Origin: Gammaproteobacteria bacterium
GTDB lineage: Bacteria > Pseudomonadota > Gammaproteobacteria > Xanthomonadales > Wenzhouxiangellaceae
Reading direction: 5' to 3'
Length of the DNA: 45,548 nt
NCBI GenBank assembly: GCA_003565625.1
Contig: PXBD01000029.1
Location: 1-45,548, forward strand
Within the stretch, counting starts at the first letter, position 1, and each line of letters begins with the position of its first letter. Shown in pieces: positions 32,902-42,323 of the stretch. Made by a program: the position numbers and the translations under genes. Under the pieces are notes generated by a model that was not told the DNA's origin, did not search any database, and saw only the letters and a list, made by a program, of their open reading frames with translations.

Positions 32902-34811
32902 GAGCCCAGCCGCTCGCGCAGAAACTCAATCACGGATCCGACGTCCTCCACTCGCTGCATCGGCGGCAGATTGGCGAGAAACAGGCGGCCATAGGACTTG
33001 CTGGTCAGGCGCGGATCACCGAGGATCAGCACGCCAAAATCTCCAGCCTGGCGGATGAGGCGGCCCGCGCCCTGCTTGAGAGTCAGCACCGCGCGCGGCA
33101 TCTGCACCTCCATGAAGGGATTGTCACCGGCCTCACGCGTTGCCCTCAGGATTGCTTCGAGCACAGGATCGTCAGGGGCTGCGAAAGGGAGCTTGTCGAT
33201 GACGACCACGCTCAACGCCGAGCCCGGCACATCAACACCCTCCCAGAAACTGGCCGCGCCAAGCAGCACGCTGTCGGGCTCGCTGCGGAAGCGCTGCAGG
33301 AGCACATGACGGGGGGCTTCTTCCTGGACCAGCAAATTGAAAGCGGTCTCGGCACGCAGCCATTGCGCCGCCCGCCGGAGCGCCCGGTGCGAGGTAAACA
33401 GCAAAAACGAGCGACCGGCGGCGGCGCGCAGCACCGGCACTACCCTGGCCAACAGGGACTCGGTGTGCTCGGGGTGGCGCGGATCGGGCAAGTCAGCGGG
33501 CAGCCAAAGGCGCGTCTGGTTCGGATAATCGAACGGACTGTCAATGACCAGTTGCCGAGCCTCATCCAGACCCAACCGGGCCGTGAAATGCTCGAAGCGA
33601 CCCTGCACGGCCAGCGTGGCCGAAGTCATGATCCAGCAGGCGGGTGCATGAGCGCGGAGTTCCTGCAGCGGCGTGGCGACGTCCAGCGGCGTCAGGTGAA
33701 GCTGGAACCGACCGCGGCGGTGCGAAAACCAGCGCACGTAGCCCGGTTCGCCGTCGAGGAACGCCGCCAGGCCATCGCTCAAGCCCGATGCGCGATCAAA
33801 ACAGCTGGTCAGATCGCGACTGCGCTCGGCTACCGGTTCCAGGGCCGTGGCCAACGCGGAAAGCCGGGAGCCGAGGCGGTGCAGGGTTGGCAGGAGTCCG
33901 CCAAGACGGGTAAATTCGCCGCGTTCGGGGAGATCGTGGAACTCCGTGACCATGCCCGCAAGCACCTGTTTGAGATCCTCGATCGGCCCCCGCAGCAAAT
34001 GGATGCTCCCGCTCGCCCCGCCGCACGCCGCCAGGCTGTCCCGAGTCAACTCGCGCACCTGCCAGGCGCTGATGCCACGGGAGAAAAACCGCATGGCCGT
34101 ATCCGGAACCTGGTGAGCTTCGTCGATGACAATGGCCGAAGCCCCGGGCAGCACTTCCCCGAAACCGCTTTGCTTGAGGGCCAGATCGGCAAACAGCAAA
34201 TGGTGGTTGACGACCACCACGTCGGCATCCTGGGCCTGGCGACGGGCCCGCACCAGGAAGCACTGCTGAAAGCTGGGACACTCGCTGCCCAGGCAGTTGT
34301 CCTGGGTCGAAGTCACCAGCGGCCAGACCGGCGAATCGGATGCGACGCTGTCCAGTTCTCCGACCTCGCCGGACTCGGTATCGCGCGACCAGGCGCGGAC
34401 CCGGCGCAGATCTTCCATGACCTCAACGCCAATTTCCGGCGCTGCCAGGTGTTTTTCCAGCCGATGCAGGCACAGGTAGTTGGAGCGGCCCTTGAGCAGG
34501 GCCACCGGCCGCTCGATCCCCAGCCCCGACTGCGCCAGCGGCAAGTCGCGCCGAAACAGTTGATCCTGCAGATTCAGCGTACCGGTCGAGATGATGACGC
34601 GCTCGTCGCGCAACAGCACCGGAACCAGATAGGCCATGGTCTTGCCCGTACCGGTCGCGGCTTCGGCCACCAGGTCGCAACGCTGCTCCAGGCATTCGCC
34701 AATCGCGCCCGCCAGCGCCTGCTGGCCGGGCCGGGGCTGAAATGCCGGCAGGCTGCGGGCCAGCGCGCCGCCAGCCTCGAACGCGGTCTCCAGCGCGCGC
34801 GGAGCACTCAC
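32898..34811 (-). CDS. DinG-family ATP-dependent DNA helicase (YoaA-type)
   Basis: A 637-residue superfamily 2 (XPD-like) helicase that unwinds DNA 5'-3'. Walker A is AATGTGKTMAYLVPVLL (about 56-72), motif II is VIDEAHQVPDTA, and four cysteines that would bind an Fe-S cluster are in YLCLHRLE and NCLGSECPSFQQCFL. Later motifs include SATLAVQGRFEHFTARL, GAASFWEGVDVPG and ALTLKQGAGRLIRQ-like VLTLKQGAGRLIRQAGD. The presence of the Fe-S cysteines and the length fit YoaA, which in E. coli works with the polymerase subunit HolC in repair. The start overlaps the lipoprotein gene stop by 4 nt. Confidence 0.9.
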   Translation of the reverse strand: MSAPRALETAFEAGGALARSLPAFQPRPGQQALAGAIGECLEQRCDLVAEAATGTGKTMAYLVPVLLRDERVIISTGTLNLQDQLFRRDLPLAQSGLGIERPVALLKGRSNYLCLHRLEKHLAAPEIGVEVMEDLRRVRAWSRDTESGEVGELDSVASDSPVWPLVTSTQDNCLGSECPSFQQCFLVRARRQAQDADVVVVNHHLLFADLALKQSGFGEVLPGASAIVIDEAHQVPDTAMRFFSRGISAWQVRELTRDSLAACGGASGSIHLLRGPIEDLKQVLAGMVTEFHDLPERGEFTRLGGLLPTLHRLGSRLSALATALEPVAERSRDLTSCFDRASGLSDGLAAFLDGEPGYVRWFSHRRGRFQLHLTPLDVATPLQELRAHAPACWIMTSATLAVQGRFEHFTARLGLDEARQLVIDSPFDYPNQTRLWLPADLPDPRHPEHTESLLARVVPVLRAAAGRSFLLFTSHRALRRAAQWLRAETAFNLLVQEEAPRHVLLQRFRSEPDSVLLGAASFWEGVDVPGSALSVVVIDKLPFAAPDDPVLEAILRATREAGDNPFMEVQMPRAVLTLKQGAGRLIRQAGDFGVLILGDPRLTSKSYGRLFLANLPPMQRVEDVGSVIEFLRERLGS

Positions 34812-35338
34812 AACCGCGACGGTGGCTCGACCCGGCAGGCACTCAGGCGGCGACGCGCCTCGGCCGCGGCGGGGTTCTCATCCTGACGTTCCCGGGCCAG
34901 CGCAACCGTGCGCCAGTTGCGTTCGCATAGCTCGCCGACCCGTGGGCCGACATCAAAGGATCGCCGCGCATATCCCTCGGCCTGTTCCCACCGGCCCTGG
35001 TCCAGACGCACCTCAGCCATTTGCTGCAGCACTTCCGGGTCGCGAGGCTCGATGCGCAGGGCGCGCTCGAGAAGCAGAGCGGCGCGCGCCAGATCACCTG
35101 CCTGCTCAGCCTGCAGCGCGGCACTGCTCAACTCGGCCACCGCCGGGTTGCGCAACGGGTAGACCTGCAGCCCCCGGGTCTCGGCCGCTGCAGGGGCCCG
35201 CACCTGTTCCGAGGCGATACGTTCATCTACCGGCGCAGGCGACTGGGTGGCGCAGGCTGCCAACAGCAACATCATCCCGGCCGCCGGGATGCTGGCCCAT
35301 CGTCCCAGAGCCGTTTGTTTTTCGAAAACAAGATTCAT
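34808..35338 (-). CDS. TPR lipoprotein next to PBP1b, LpoP-like candidate
   Basis: A 176-residue predicted lipoprotein. A signal sequence ends in the lipobox LLLAACAT, so the mature protein starts at a lipid-modified Cys (about residue 29). A short Pro/Ala-rich linker follows, then about two TPR units (residues 65-130: LSSAALQAEQAGDLARAALLLERALRIEPRD and VLQQMAEVRLDQGRWEQAEGYARRSFDVG). A long open frame continues upstream to 35971, but only the ATG at 35338 yields a signal peptide. The gene lies 43 nt after PBP1b. In Pseudomonas aeruginosa, LpoP is a TPR lipoprotein encoded next to PBP1b that activates it. This protein has the same design and place, although it is shorter. The activator role is inference. 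Confidence 0.75.
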   Translation of the reverse strand: MNLVFEKQTALGRWASIPAAGMMLLLAACATQSPAPVDERIASEQVRAPAAAETRGLQVYPLRNPAVAELSSAALQAEQAGDLARAALLLERALRIEPRDPEVLQQMAEVRLDQGRWEQAEGYARRSFDVGPRVGELCERNWRTVALARERQDENPAAAEARRRLSACRVEPPSRL

Positions 35339-35381
35339 CGGCGCGACCGCAAGCCTGTGCAAACCAAATGGAGAGCGTATT

Positions 35382-37676
35382 CTACCGCTGCCAGAACCTG
35401 CGCCTGTTCTCACCGGCAGACGCATCCAGGCAGGAAGACAGTGCGGTCGGCTGACTGCCAGCGATAAACGGAATGGCAACCGCTTCGGGACAGGCCTCTC
35501 CAGCCAGCAGCGGCGCCGGCCAGTCGATCCAGTACCATTCGATGTTGTCTGGCCAGTGCCGCTGCGGCGCGCGCAGCGGCAAGGCCGAGAACAACTCTGC
35601 CCATACCGGCAGTGCGGTTGTCGACCCGCTGATCCCGGCCGGGGCGTTGTCATCCCGACCTGCCCAGACCACGCCCAGCCACTCGTCGGTATAACCGACA
35701 AACCAGGCATCGCGGCGGTCATTGGTAGTCCCGGTTTTACCGCGCACGCCCGGGTCTGCGGGCAGCCGCCACGACAGACTGCGAGCGGTGCCATCAGTGA
35801 CCGCCCGACGCAGGGCAAAGTCCAGCAGGGCCAACGCCTCGCGCTCGCGCACCGAACGCAGACGGCGACTGTACCGGGCCACTTCGCGGCCCTCGGCATC
35901 CAGCACCTGGTTGATCGAGCGCAGCGGCGCGCTGTAGCCTTCGGCAGCCAGCGGCTGGTATAACTGGGCAACCTGCAGTGGGGTCAAATCCAGGGCGCCG
36001 AGGAACGCCGACGGGTGGGCTTGCCCGGGTTGGGCAAGACCCAACTGTTCGAGCAGGCGAAACAGCGCCGGCAGACCGACATCCAGTCCGAGCGCTACCG
36101 TGGCCTGGTTGAGTGACCGGGCCAGGGCATCCATCAAGGGCACATCGCCATGGCTGTTGCCATCGTAATTGCGCGGCTGCCAGTCGGGCTGACCGCGGAC
36201 GGGGACGGCAATCGGTGCATCCTCAAGCGTAGAGGCCAGGTGCCATTGCTGCGGCTGGGCCAGGGCCAGCAGGTAGACGAAGGGTTTGATCACCGAGCCT
36301 ACGGGACGACGCGCGTCAAGGGCCCGGTTGAAACCATGCCGCCCGGAAGACCGGTCGCCGACCAGGGCGCGAATCTCGCCGGACGCCGGCTCCACCAGCA
36401 CAATCGCTCCCTGCAGTTCACCGGCAGTGCGCTCGACCTGGGCCAGCCCCTCGCCCAGTGCCCTTTCCGCTGCCACTTGGGCGACCGGATCCAGGGTCGT
36501 GATGATGCGCAAGCCCTCCTCGCGCAGATCGCGATCACGGTAATCGCGACGCAACTGGCGCGCCACCAGGTCGAGAAAGGCATCATGACGGCGGGCCTCC
36601 CGGGCCGCGCGCGAGCGCAACGCCAGTTCGGACTCCCGGGCGCGCCGCCATTCCGCCTCTTCGATCAGGCCGGTTTCGAAAAACATGTCGATGACCCGGT
36701 TCCGCCTGGCGAGGGCACGATCCGGATTACGCAACGGGTTGTACCAGGATGCCCCCCGCACCATACCGATCAGCAGTGCGATCTGCTCGGTGGACAAGGC
36801 CTGGACCGGAAGACCGAAGAATTCCTCGGCTGCGCGACCGAAGCCGTGGATGGCGCGATTGCCGTCCTGGCCAAGGTAAACCTCATTGAGATAGGCCTCA
36901 AGGATAGCGGCCTTGTCGAAACGGCGCTCCAGCCCCAGCGCCATCACCGCCTCGTTTGCCTTTCGCACCAGGCTGCGGTCCGGTGTCAGGAACAGGTTCT
37001 TGACCAGTTGCTGGGTGATGGTACTGCCCCCTTGCACGACCTGACCCCGGCGTAGGTTGGCCCAGGCCGCCCGCACCAGGCCACGCAGGTCTACCCCGTA
37101 ATGACGGGCAAACTGGCGATCTTCAACGGCCTGGATGCCGGTCACCAGCAAAGGCGGAAATTCAGCCAGGGTTACCAGCGTGCGATCGCGTTCATCAAGC
37201 GGCAGCAAGCTGCCGATTTCGGCCGGCGGCAGACGCGCCAGCGCCAGCCCTTCGCGTTGCGCTGTCTCTACTGCTGCCACCACCGATCCGGAAAAACGGA
37301 TGAGCAGACGCTGGGAGGACTGGTCCTCGTCGGCAAACAGGAAACCCGGCAAATGCAGCTCGACCCGGTCCGATGAGCGGCGGAACCGACCCATCGAGGC
37401 CGGATCACCCTCGCGCAAACCCAGGATTTCCAGCTCCTTGACCAACTGGTCCGGCTGCAAGGGCCGGCCCGGATACACCTCCAGCGGCCGGGCATAGACC
37501 CGGCTCGCCTGCTCCCACTGACGTTCGGCGAAGCGCTGCCCCGCTTCGCGGTCAAGCCACCAGACCAGCGGGCCGGCCAGCCCGAAGACCAGACCGACCG
37601 CAAACAAGACCGCCAGAAAGACGAATCGACGCAGACGACGCCCGGGCTGGATGCTTGATGAGCGCGCGCGGGGCAT
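35382..37676 (-). CDS. mrcB: Penicillin-binding protein 1b (bifunctional class A PBP)
   Basis: A 764-residue inner-membrane enzyme that polymerises lipid II and crosslinks the new glycan. After a cytosolic start, one membrane helix covers about 18-40. A UB2H-type domain follows (about 70-150), the docking site of Lpo activators in PBP1b. The glycosyltransferase (GT51) has the catalytic Glu in QAVEDRQFARHYGVD (E185) and GGSTITQQLVKN. The transpeptidase has the serine in GSVIKPFVY (about residue 463), SLNQATVALG, and KTGTTNDRRDAWFVGYT (about residue 647). Motifs are complete. It is the first gene of an operon with the TPR lipoprotein, a DinG-type helicase and tsaB, and diverges from the glycosyltransferase across 32 nt. 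Confidence 0.95.
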   Translation of the reverse strand: MPRARSSSIQPGRRLRRFVFLAVLFAVGLVFGLAGPLVWWLDREAGQRFAERQWEQASRVYARPLEVYPGRPLQPDQLVKELEILGLREGDPASMGRFRRSSDRVELHLPGFLFADEDQSSQRLLIRFSGSVVAAVETAQREGLALARLPPAEIGSLLPLDERDRTLVTLAEFPPLLVTGIQAVEDRQFARHYGVDLRGLVRAAWANLRRGQVVQGGSTITQQLVKNLFLTPDRSLVRKANEAVMALGLERRFDKAAILEAYLNEVYLGQDGNRAIHGFGRAAEEFFGLPVQALSTEQIALLIGMVRGASWYNPLRNPDRALARRNRVIDMFFETGLIEEAEWRRARESELALRSRAAREARRHDAFLDLVARQLRRDYRDRDLREEGLRIITTLDPVAQVAAERALGEGLAQVERTAGELQGAIVLVEPASGEIRALVGDRSSGRHGFNRALDARRPVGSVIKPFVYLLALAQPQQWHLASTLEDAPIAVPVRGQPDWQPRNYDGNSHGDVPLMDALARSLNQATVALGLDVGLPALFRLLEQLGLAQPGQAHPSAFLGALDLTPLQVAQLYQPLAAEGYSAPLRSINQVLDAEGREVARYSRRLRSVREREALALLDFALRRAVTDGTARSLSWRLPADPGVRGKTGTTNDRRDAWFVGYTDEWLGVVWAGRDDNAPAGISGSTTALPVWAELFSALPLRAPQRHWPDNIEWYWIDWPAPLLAGEACPEAVAIPFIAGSQPTALSSCLDASAGENRRRFWQR

Positions 37677-37708
37677 TGATAGCAGGTAACAGACCGGAAT
37701 GAGAGATA

Positions 37709-40700
37709 ATGGGTGCTGGAATCATTGCGCAAACGGATATGGTCTGCGCGTCTGGTCAGTATAAAGGCTGGATGGCCGGAACACCCTGCGCGCCGACTGA
37801 CTTTGCCAGGCAATTTATGCACACGAGTCCGGACGAAGGCTCCGCCCCGATCCAGTTTATTGCCCTGCCCGACGCAGATGGCCAGATCGACGAGCAATGG
37901 CTTGCCTCACTGTCGTTGATCGCCACAGATCCGCCTGTGCAGCGCTGCCCGCTACAGCCGCGCTCAGTCGACTTTGCAAGCCTGCTGGCAAGTACCGAAG
38001 CAGTCGGCCGCGAAACGGCAATCCTGTTCCTTCGCAGCGGCCTGTGCTTGCCCCAGCACTGGCGGGCACGGCTCGCCGGGCCGATATCCGAAACGAATTC
38101 CCTGCCGCGCCTGCCGGCGGGCAACTACGCCGACGCAACCAACCCCTTGGCCGGCTTCGAGACCACTTCGAAAGCAGAGGCTGTTGATGGCTGGTGCTGG
38201 CTGTGCGCCGAACACCAGGCCAGCCCCGTCGACCACTTCCCGCTCGATTGCCTGTTTCTGCCGGCCGGATTTGCCGGCACCGATGCTGCCGACGGCCCAG
38301 CTTTGCTGGTCGACAGTCTGTTCGTGCAAGACCCTGCCCGGGCCCTGCACGCCGGTCATTGCAGCCAGGTCGAAGCTGCGGCCGCGCTGGGACCGCTTCG
38401 GCTCCGCCTGCTGTCGCTGACTGCTGAAGAAAATTTGCCAACACCGCCCCCCGTTGGCCTGGATGGAAAACCGGTCACGCTCCACATCAGCCACGATTGG
38501 GGCGGCGGCGTTGCCCGGTGGATCGAAGACGTTGCCACGAACGACACGCAAGGGCACCACCTCGTATTGTCGGCCAGTGGCGATTCCGGCGGCACCACGC
38601 ACGGCCAATTCCTGCGTCTTTATGCCGCCGGACCGGGACGCGGGTGCGTACGGGAACTGCCCCTGACCCCTGCCATTCCGGACACCGTTGCCGCCGACCC
38701 ACGCTATCGGGCGCTGACGAACACAATCGCGCAGCGCTTCGCGGTGGGCCGGGTCCTGATTTCTTCGTTGATCGGGCACAGCCTGGACGCGCTGTGCACC
38801 GGCTTGCCCACGGCCCAGATCCTGCACGACTTTTATCCCGCCTGGCCCCTGCTGGATCGTGATCCACTCGACTGGATGCAAGCCGACCAAGGCATCGACC
38901 TGGAGGCCGCCCTTGCCAGCCATGAAGACAGATTGCTGTTCTGCCATCGCCAGGCCGCACACTGGCGGGCGCTGTGTCGTGCCTGGCTTGCGGCCGTCAA
39001 CGAGCATTCCATCCGACTCATCGCACCCACCCAAGAGGTGGTACGCCGCTGGCAGGCTCTGGCAGGCGAGACCCTGCCTGCCGTAGACCTCATCGGCCAC
39101 GGTTTCAGCGGCTGGCCCGACGAGCCAAAACCTGTCGCCGGCCAAGCGCGAGCCGACAGACGCCTGCATCTTGTCGTGGCCGGCCGGCTGTCATCCGGCA
39201 AGGGCCTGCGACTGCTCGATCAAAACCTGGACCGCCTGCGCCCGCTGGCGCACATCACCCTGCTAGGTTGCGGTCGACACGGCCTGCAATTTTTCGGTCG
39301 CAAGGGCGTCGACATCGTTCTCGACTACCAACGCGACGAGCTTCCGCAAAGATTGCGACAACTTGGGCCTCAGGCCGCGCTGTTTCTCTCCACCGTGCCC
39401 GAGACCTGGAATTACACCCTGTCCGAACTGCGCTCGCTGGGCATTCCTCCGCTCGCCACCCGGCTGGGCAGTTTCATCGAACGCATTGAGGACGGCCACG
39501 ATGGCTGGCTGTTCGATCCCCAGCCCGATGCGCTGGTCGAACTCATCGCCAAACTGCACGGGGCGCCGGAATTGCTCGCCCAGGCCGCAGGATCGCAGCC
39601 TGAAGATCCCGGCATGGCTCCAACACTCGAAAAATACTGGGAGCGGATTCCGGCCCACGATCCGCAGCCGCTTGTTTTAGAGCTAGCCGGCCCTCTCCAC
39701 GCCGCGGTGGGCTGCCAGAGCCAGCAAGTGGCGAACGCCCGGATGGAACTGCACAAACTCCAGGCCCGCGAGCAGGCACTGCACACGGCATTGGAGCAGA
39801 GAGCACAATGGGCCCGACGTTACGAGCGTCTGAGTGAAGAGCGAACGCGCTGGGCGCAGTCGCTGGAAAGCGAAATCAAGGCAGAGCGCGCGGTTGTCAA
39901 GCTGCGGCTGGATCAACTGGAAGATGAACGCCAGCGACTGAAACATTCGCTGAACGAAACCCGCGACCAGCTGGTCGTCAGCCAGGATCACCTCGACCAG
40001 ACCCGCCAGGAACTCCAGCGCAGGGATCAGGAACTCCAGCGCAGGGATCAGGAACTCCAGCATAGCAACCAGGAACTGGTCGCAGCCCGAGACACGTTAC
40101 AACAAGTTTTTACCAGTCGCTCCTGGCGCTGGACCCGACCCTTGCGCTTATTCAATCGCGTCGTGGATCACGGTCGGCGACGGCAGGCCTGGAACCCCCT
40201 GCGCTGGCCTCGGCTACTGCGCCGCCTCCTCCACAGCCTGCGTTTCCATGGCCTTGCCGGAACGCTGCAGCTGGCCCAGGGAGCACCACCGCCTGCACCG
40301 GAACGTTCCGCTCTGCCCGTCGTCCAGCCGCCGGCCGAACAGGCTCGGCATGCTCCCGTCCAGATCCCCGCGACGGATGCGCCGCTGGCCAGTATCGTCA
40401 TCCCGGTCTACAACAAGGTTGCCTATACCGCGGCCTGCCTGGAAAGCTTGCGCGTGCAGGCGGGAGAGGTCGGGTTTGAGGTCATCGTCGTCGACGACTG
40501 TTCGACCGACGAAACTGCGGACTTTCTCGCCCGCTGTGAAGGCCTCGAGGTGGTGCGCAACACCACCAACAGCGGCTTCATCGCCAGCTGCAATGCCGGA
40601 GCCGCGTGCGCCCGGGCCCGGTTCCTGGTCTTTTTGAACAACGACACCACGGTGACCGAAGGCTGGCTGGACGCGTTAATTGCCACTTTCGAGGACTTTC

Positions 40701-42307
40701 CCGACGCCGGCGTCGTTGGAGCCCGGCTCGCCTACCCGGACGGACGCCTGCAGGAAGCCGGCGGGATCATTTTCGACGATGCCAGCGGCTGGAACTATGG
40801 CCGCAACGAAGACCCCACCCAGCCGCAGTACAACTTCACCAGCGAAGCCGATTATGTCTCCGGCGCCTGTCTCGCCATTCCACGCCAGCTATTCGAGGAA
40901 CTCGACGGGTTCGACAGCCATTACGCGCCTGCCTACTACGAAGACACCGACTTGTGTTTCCGGGTCCGTCAGTCAGGCCGCAAGGTCTACTGCCAGCCGG
41001 CCTGCACCATCATTCACCATGAGGGAGTCAGTTCAGGCACCGATGAGTCCAGCGGCACCAAGCGCTACCAGACCGTGAACCGAGAGAAATTCAAGACCCG
41101 CTGGCAGCGCGCACTGGCCACGCAGCCACCCCACCGGATCGACAGCGACCGGCCCGACCCGGTTCGCAGAGCCCGGTTCCACCGCGCCAAAGGTCGCGCC
41201 CTGTTCATCGACGCAACGACACCGATGCCCGATCATGATTCCGGATCGATGCGCTTTACCGCAATGCTCGAGCTGATGGTGGAGCGCGGCTGGCTGGTGA
41301 CCTTCATGCCGCAAAATCTCAAGTGGGACGGACGCTACTCCGAGGCACTGCAGCACGCCGGCGTTGAGGTGCTGTCAGCTCCCGCGATCGGATCGCTGGA
41401 ATCATGGATCAAGACGAACGGCCGCGATCTGGATCTGGTTCTGGTCAGTCGTCACTATGTGCTTGAACCCGTTCTCAAGATGCTGCGCACGCACTGCCCC
41501 GGCGCGAGAGTCATTTTTGATACCGTCGACCTGCACTTCCTGCGCGAGCAGCGGCAGGCCGAACTCAGTGGTTCGGCTTCGATGCACCGTGCCGCTGAAC
41601 GAACCCGTGCAATCGAATTGAAACTGATGCGTTCAAGCGACATCTCCCTGGTCGTCAGCCCGGTCGAACAAGCGTTGCTGGCTGATCTTGCTCCGGACGC
41701 CGACGTGCGGGTGCTGTCCAACATTCACCAGGTGCATGGACGCCAGCATGAGTGGGAGCACCGGCGAGACCTGATGTTTGTCGGCGGCTTCCAGCATCCG
41801 CCCAACGTGGATGCCGCCGAGTGGCTGATGGACGATATCTTCCCGCGCATCCGGGCCGAATTACCGGAGGTGGTTCTCCACCTGATCGGCAGCCGAATGC
41901 CGGACGGGCTGCGCGAAAAGGCCAGTGCCGGAGTGCGCGTGCACGGCTTCGTCGAAGACCTTGCTCCCTATCTGAACGGCTGCCGACTCTCTCTGGCGCC
42001 CCTGCGCTACGGAGCCGGCGTCAAGGGCAAGGTCAACCAGGCCATGGCCTGGGGACTGCCGGTCGTGGCCACGGCTTGCGCCGCCGAAGGCATGTTCCTC
42101 GTGGACGGGGAAGACATTCTGATCGCCGAAGACAGCGCAGGGTTTGCCGCCGCCGTGGTACGGGCCTACCGCGACAAAGCTCTTTGGCAGAAGCTGTCGG
42201 ACGGTGGGCTGGTCAACGTCGAGCAATATTTTTCGCGTGCAGCCGCGGCTCGGGTGATCGACTCTTTGTTGAAAGAGACCAGGATCGCGCCCGTCAAAAC
42301 CGCGTAA
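37709..42307 (+). CDS. Large multidomain glycosyltransferase (GT4-like, GT2, GT4)
   Basis: A 1,532-residue predicted cytosolic protein with three transferase modules. The first (about 255-620) is GT4-like, with HISHDWGGG, LHLVVAGRLSSGKG and SELRSLGIPPLATRLGSF. A coiled coil (about 670-800) follows and contains tandem QELQRRD repeats. The short motif SRSWRWTRPLR (about 803-813) is common before such domains. A GT2 domain (about 890-1140) has SIVIPVYNK, VIVVDDCSTDET, LVFLNNDTT and YYEDTDLCFRVRQSG. The last is GT4 (about 1165-1530), with FVGGFQHPPNV, VRVHGFVEDL and LAPLRYGAGVKGKVNQAMAWGLPVVAT. Such proteins usually build O-antigen, exopolysaccharide or rhamnan chains. The acceptor is unknown. 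The start is uncertain: ATGs at 37772 and 37817 are alternatives. It is orphan, without neighbouring sugar genes. Confidence 0.85.
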   Translation: MGAGIIAQTDMVCASGQYKGWMAGTPCAPTDFARQFMHTSPDEGSAPIQFIALPDADGQIDEQWLASLSLIATDPPVQRCPLQPRSVDFASLLASTEAVGRETAILFLRSGLCLPQHWRARLAGPISETNSLPRLPAGNYADATNPLAGFETTSKAEAVDGWCWLCAEHQASPVDHFPLDCLFLPAGFAGTDAADGPALLVDSLFVQDPARALHAGHCSQVEAAAALGPLRLRLLSLTAEENLPTPPPVGLDGKPVTLHISHDWGGGVARWIEDVATNDTQGHHLVLSASGDSGGTTHGQFLRLYAAGPGRGCVRELPLTPAIPDTVAADPRYRALTNTIAQRFAVGRVLISSLIGHSLDALCTGLPTAQILHDFYPAWPLLDRDPLDWMQADQGIDLEAALASHEDRLLFCHRQAAHWRALCRAWLAAVNEHSIRLIAPTQEVVRRWQALAGETLPAVDLIGHGFSGWPDEPKPVAGQARADRRLHLVVAGRLSSGKGLRLLDQNLDRLRPLAHITLLGCGRHGLQFFGRKGVDIVLDYQRDELPQRLRQLGPQAALFLSTVPETWNYTLSELRSLGIPPLATRLGSFIERIEDGHDGWLFDPQPDALVELIAKLHGAPELLAQAAGSQPEDPGMAPTLEKYWERIPAHDPQPLVLELAGPLHAAVGCQSQQVANARMELHKLQAREQALHTALEQRAQWARRYERLSEERTRWAQSLESEIKAERAVVKLRLDQLEDERQRLKHSLNETRDQLVVSQDHLDQTRQELQRRDQELQRRDQELQHSNQELVAARDTLQQVFTSRSWRWTRPLRLFNRVVDHGRRRQAWNPLRWPRLLRRLLHSLRFHGLAGTLQLAQGAPPPAPERSALPVVQPPAEQARHAPVQIPATDAPLASIVIPVYNKVAYTAACLESLRVQAGEVGFEVIVVDDCSTDETADFLARCEGLEVVRNTTNSGFIASCNAGAACARARFLVFLNNDTTVTEGWLDALIATFEDFPDAGVVGARLAYPDGRLQEAGGIIFDDASGWNYGRNEDPTQPQYNFTSEADYVSGACLAIPRQLFEELDGFDSHYAPAYYEDTDLCFRVRQSGRKVYCQPACTIIHHEGVSSGTDESSGTKRYQTVNREKFKTRWQRALATQPPHRIDSDRPDPVRRARFHRAKGRALFIDATTPMPDHDSGSMRFTAMLELMVERGWLVTFMPQNLKWDGRYSEALQHAGVEVLSAPAIGSLESWIKTNGRDLDLVLVSRHYVLEPVLKMLRTHCPGARVIFDTVDLHFLREQRQAELSGSASMHRAAERTRAIELKLMRSSDISLVVSPVEQALLADLAPDADVRVLSNIHQVHGRQHEWEHRRDLMFVGGFQHPPNVDAAEWLMDDIFPRIRAELPEVVLHLIGSRMPDGLREKASAGVRVHGFVEDLAPYLNGCRLSLAPLRYGAGVKGKVNQAMAWGLPVVATACAAEGMFLVDGEDILIAEDSAGFAAAVVRAYRDKALWQKLSDGGLVNVEQYFSRAAAARVIDSLLKETRIAPVKTA
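40007..40069 (+). repeat. 21-bp tandem repeat inside the coiled coil
   Basis: Two identical 21-bp units (40007-40027 and 40028-40048) are followed by a diverged third (40049-40069) that agrees only in its first half. In frame, each unit encodes QELQRRD; the third is QELQHSN and the next seven residues QELVAAR. The units match at the nucleotide level, so the duplication is recent or kept uniform by slippage, and copy number may differ between strains. Confidence 0.9.
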
Positions 42308-42323
42308 ACTTCCACGGTGTTGA

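Noticed and set aside
37705-37710. GATAAT as a -10 box for the glycosyltransferase gene
   Set aside because: TTGATA at 37676-37681 is 23 nt away, too far, and the box would overlap the ATG at 37709. It would matter only if translation starts at 37772 or 37817.
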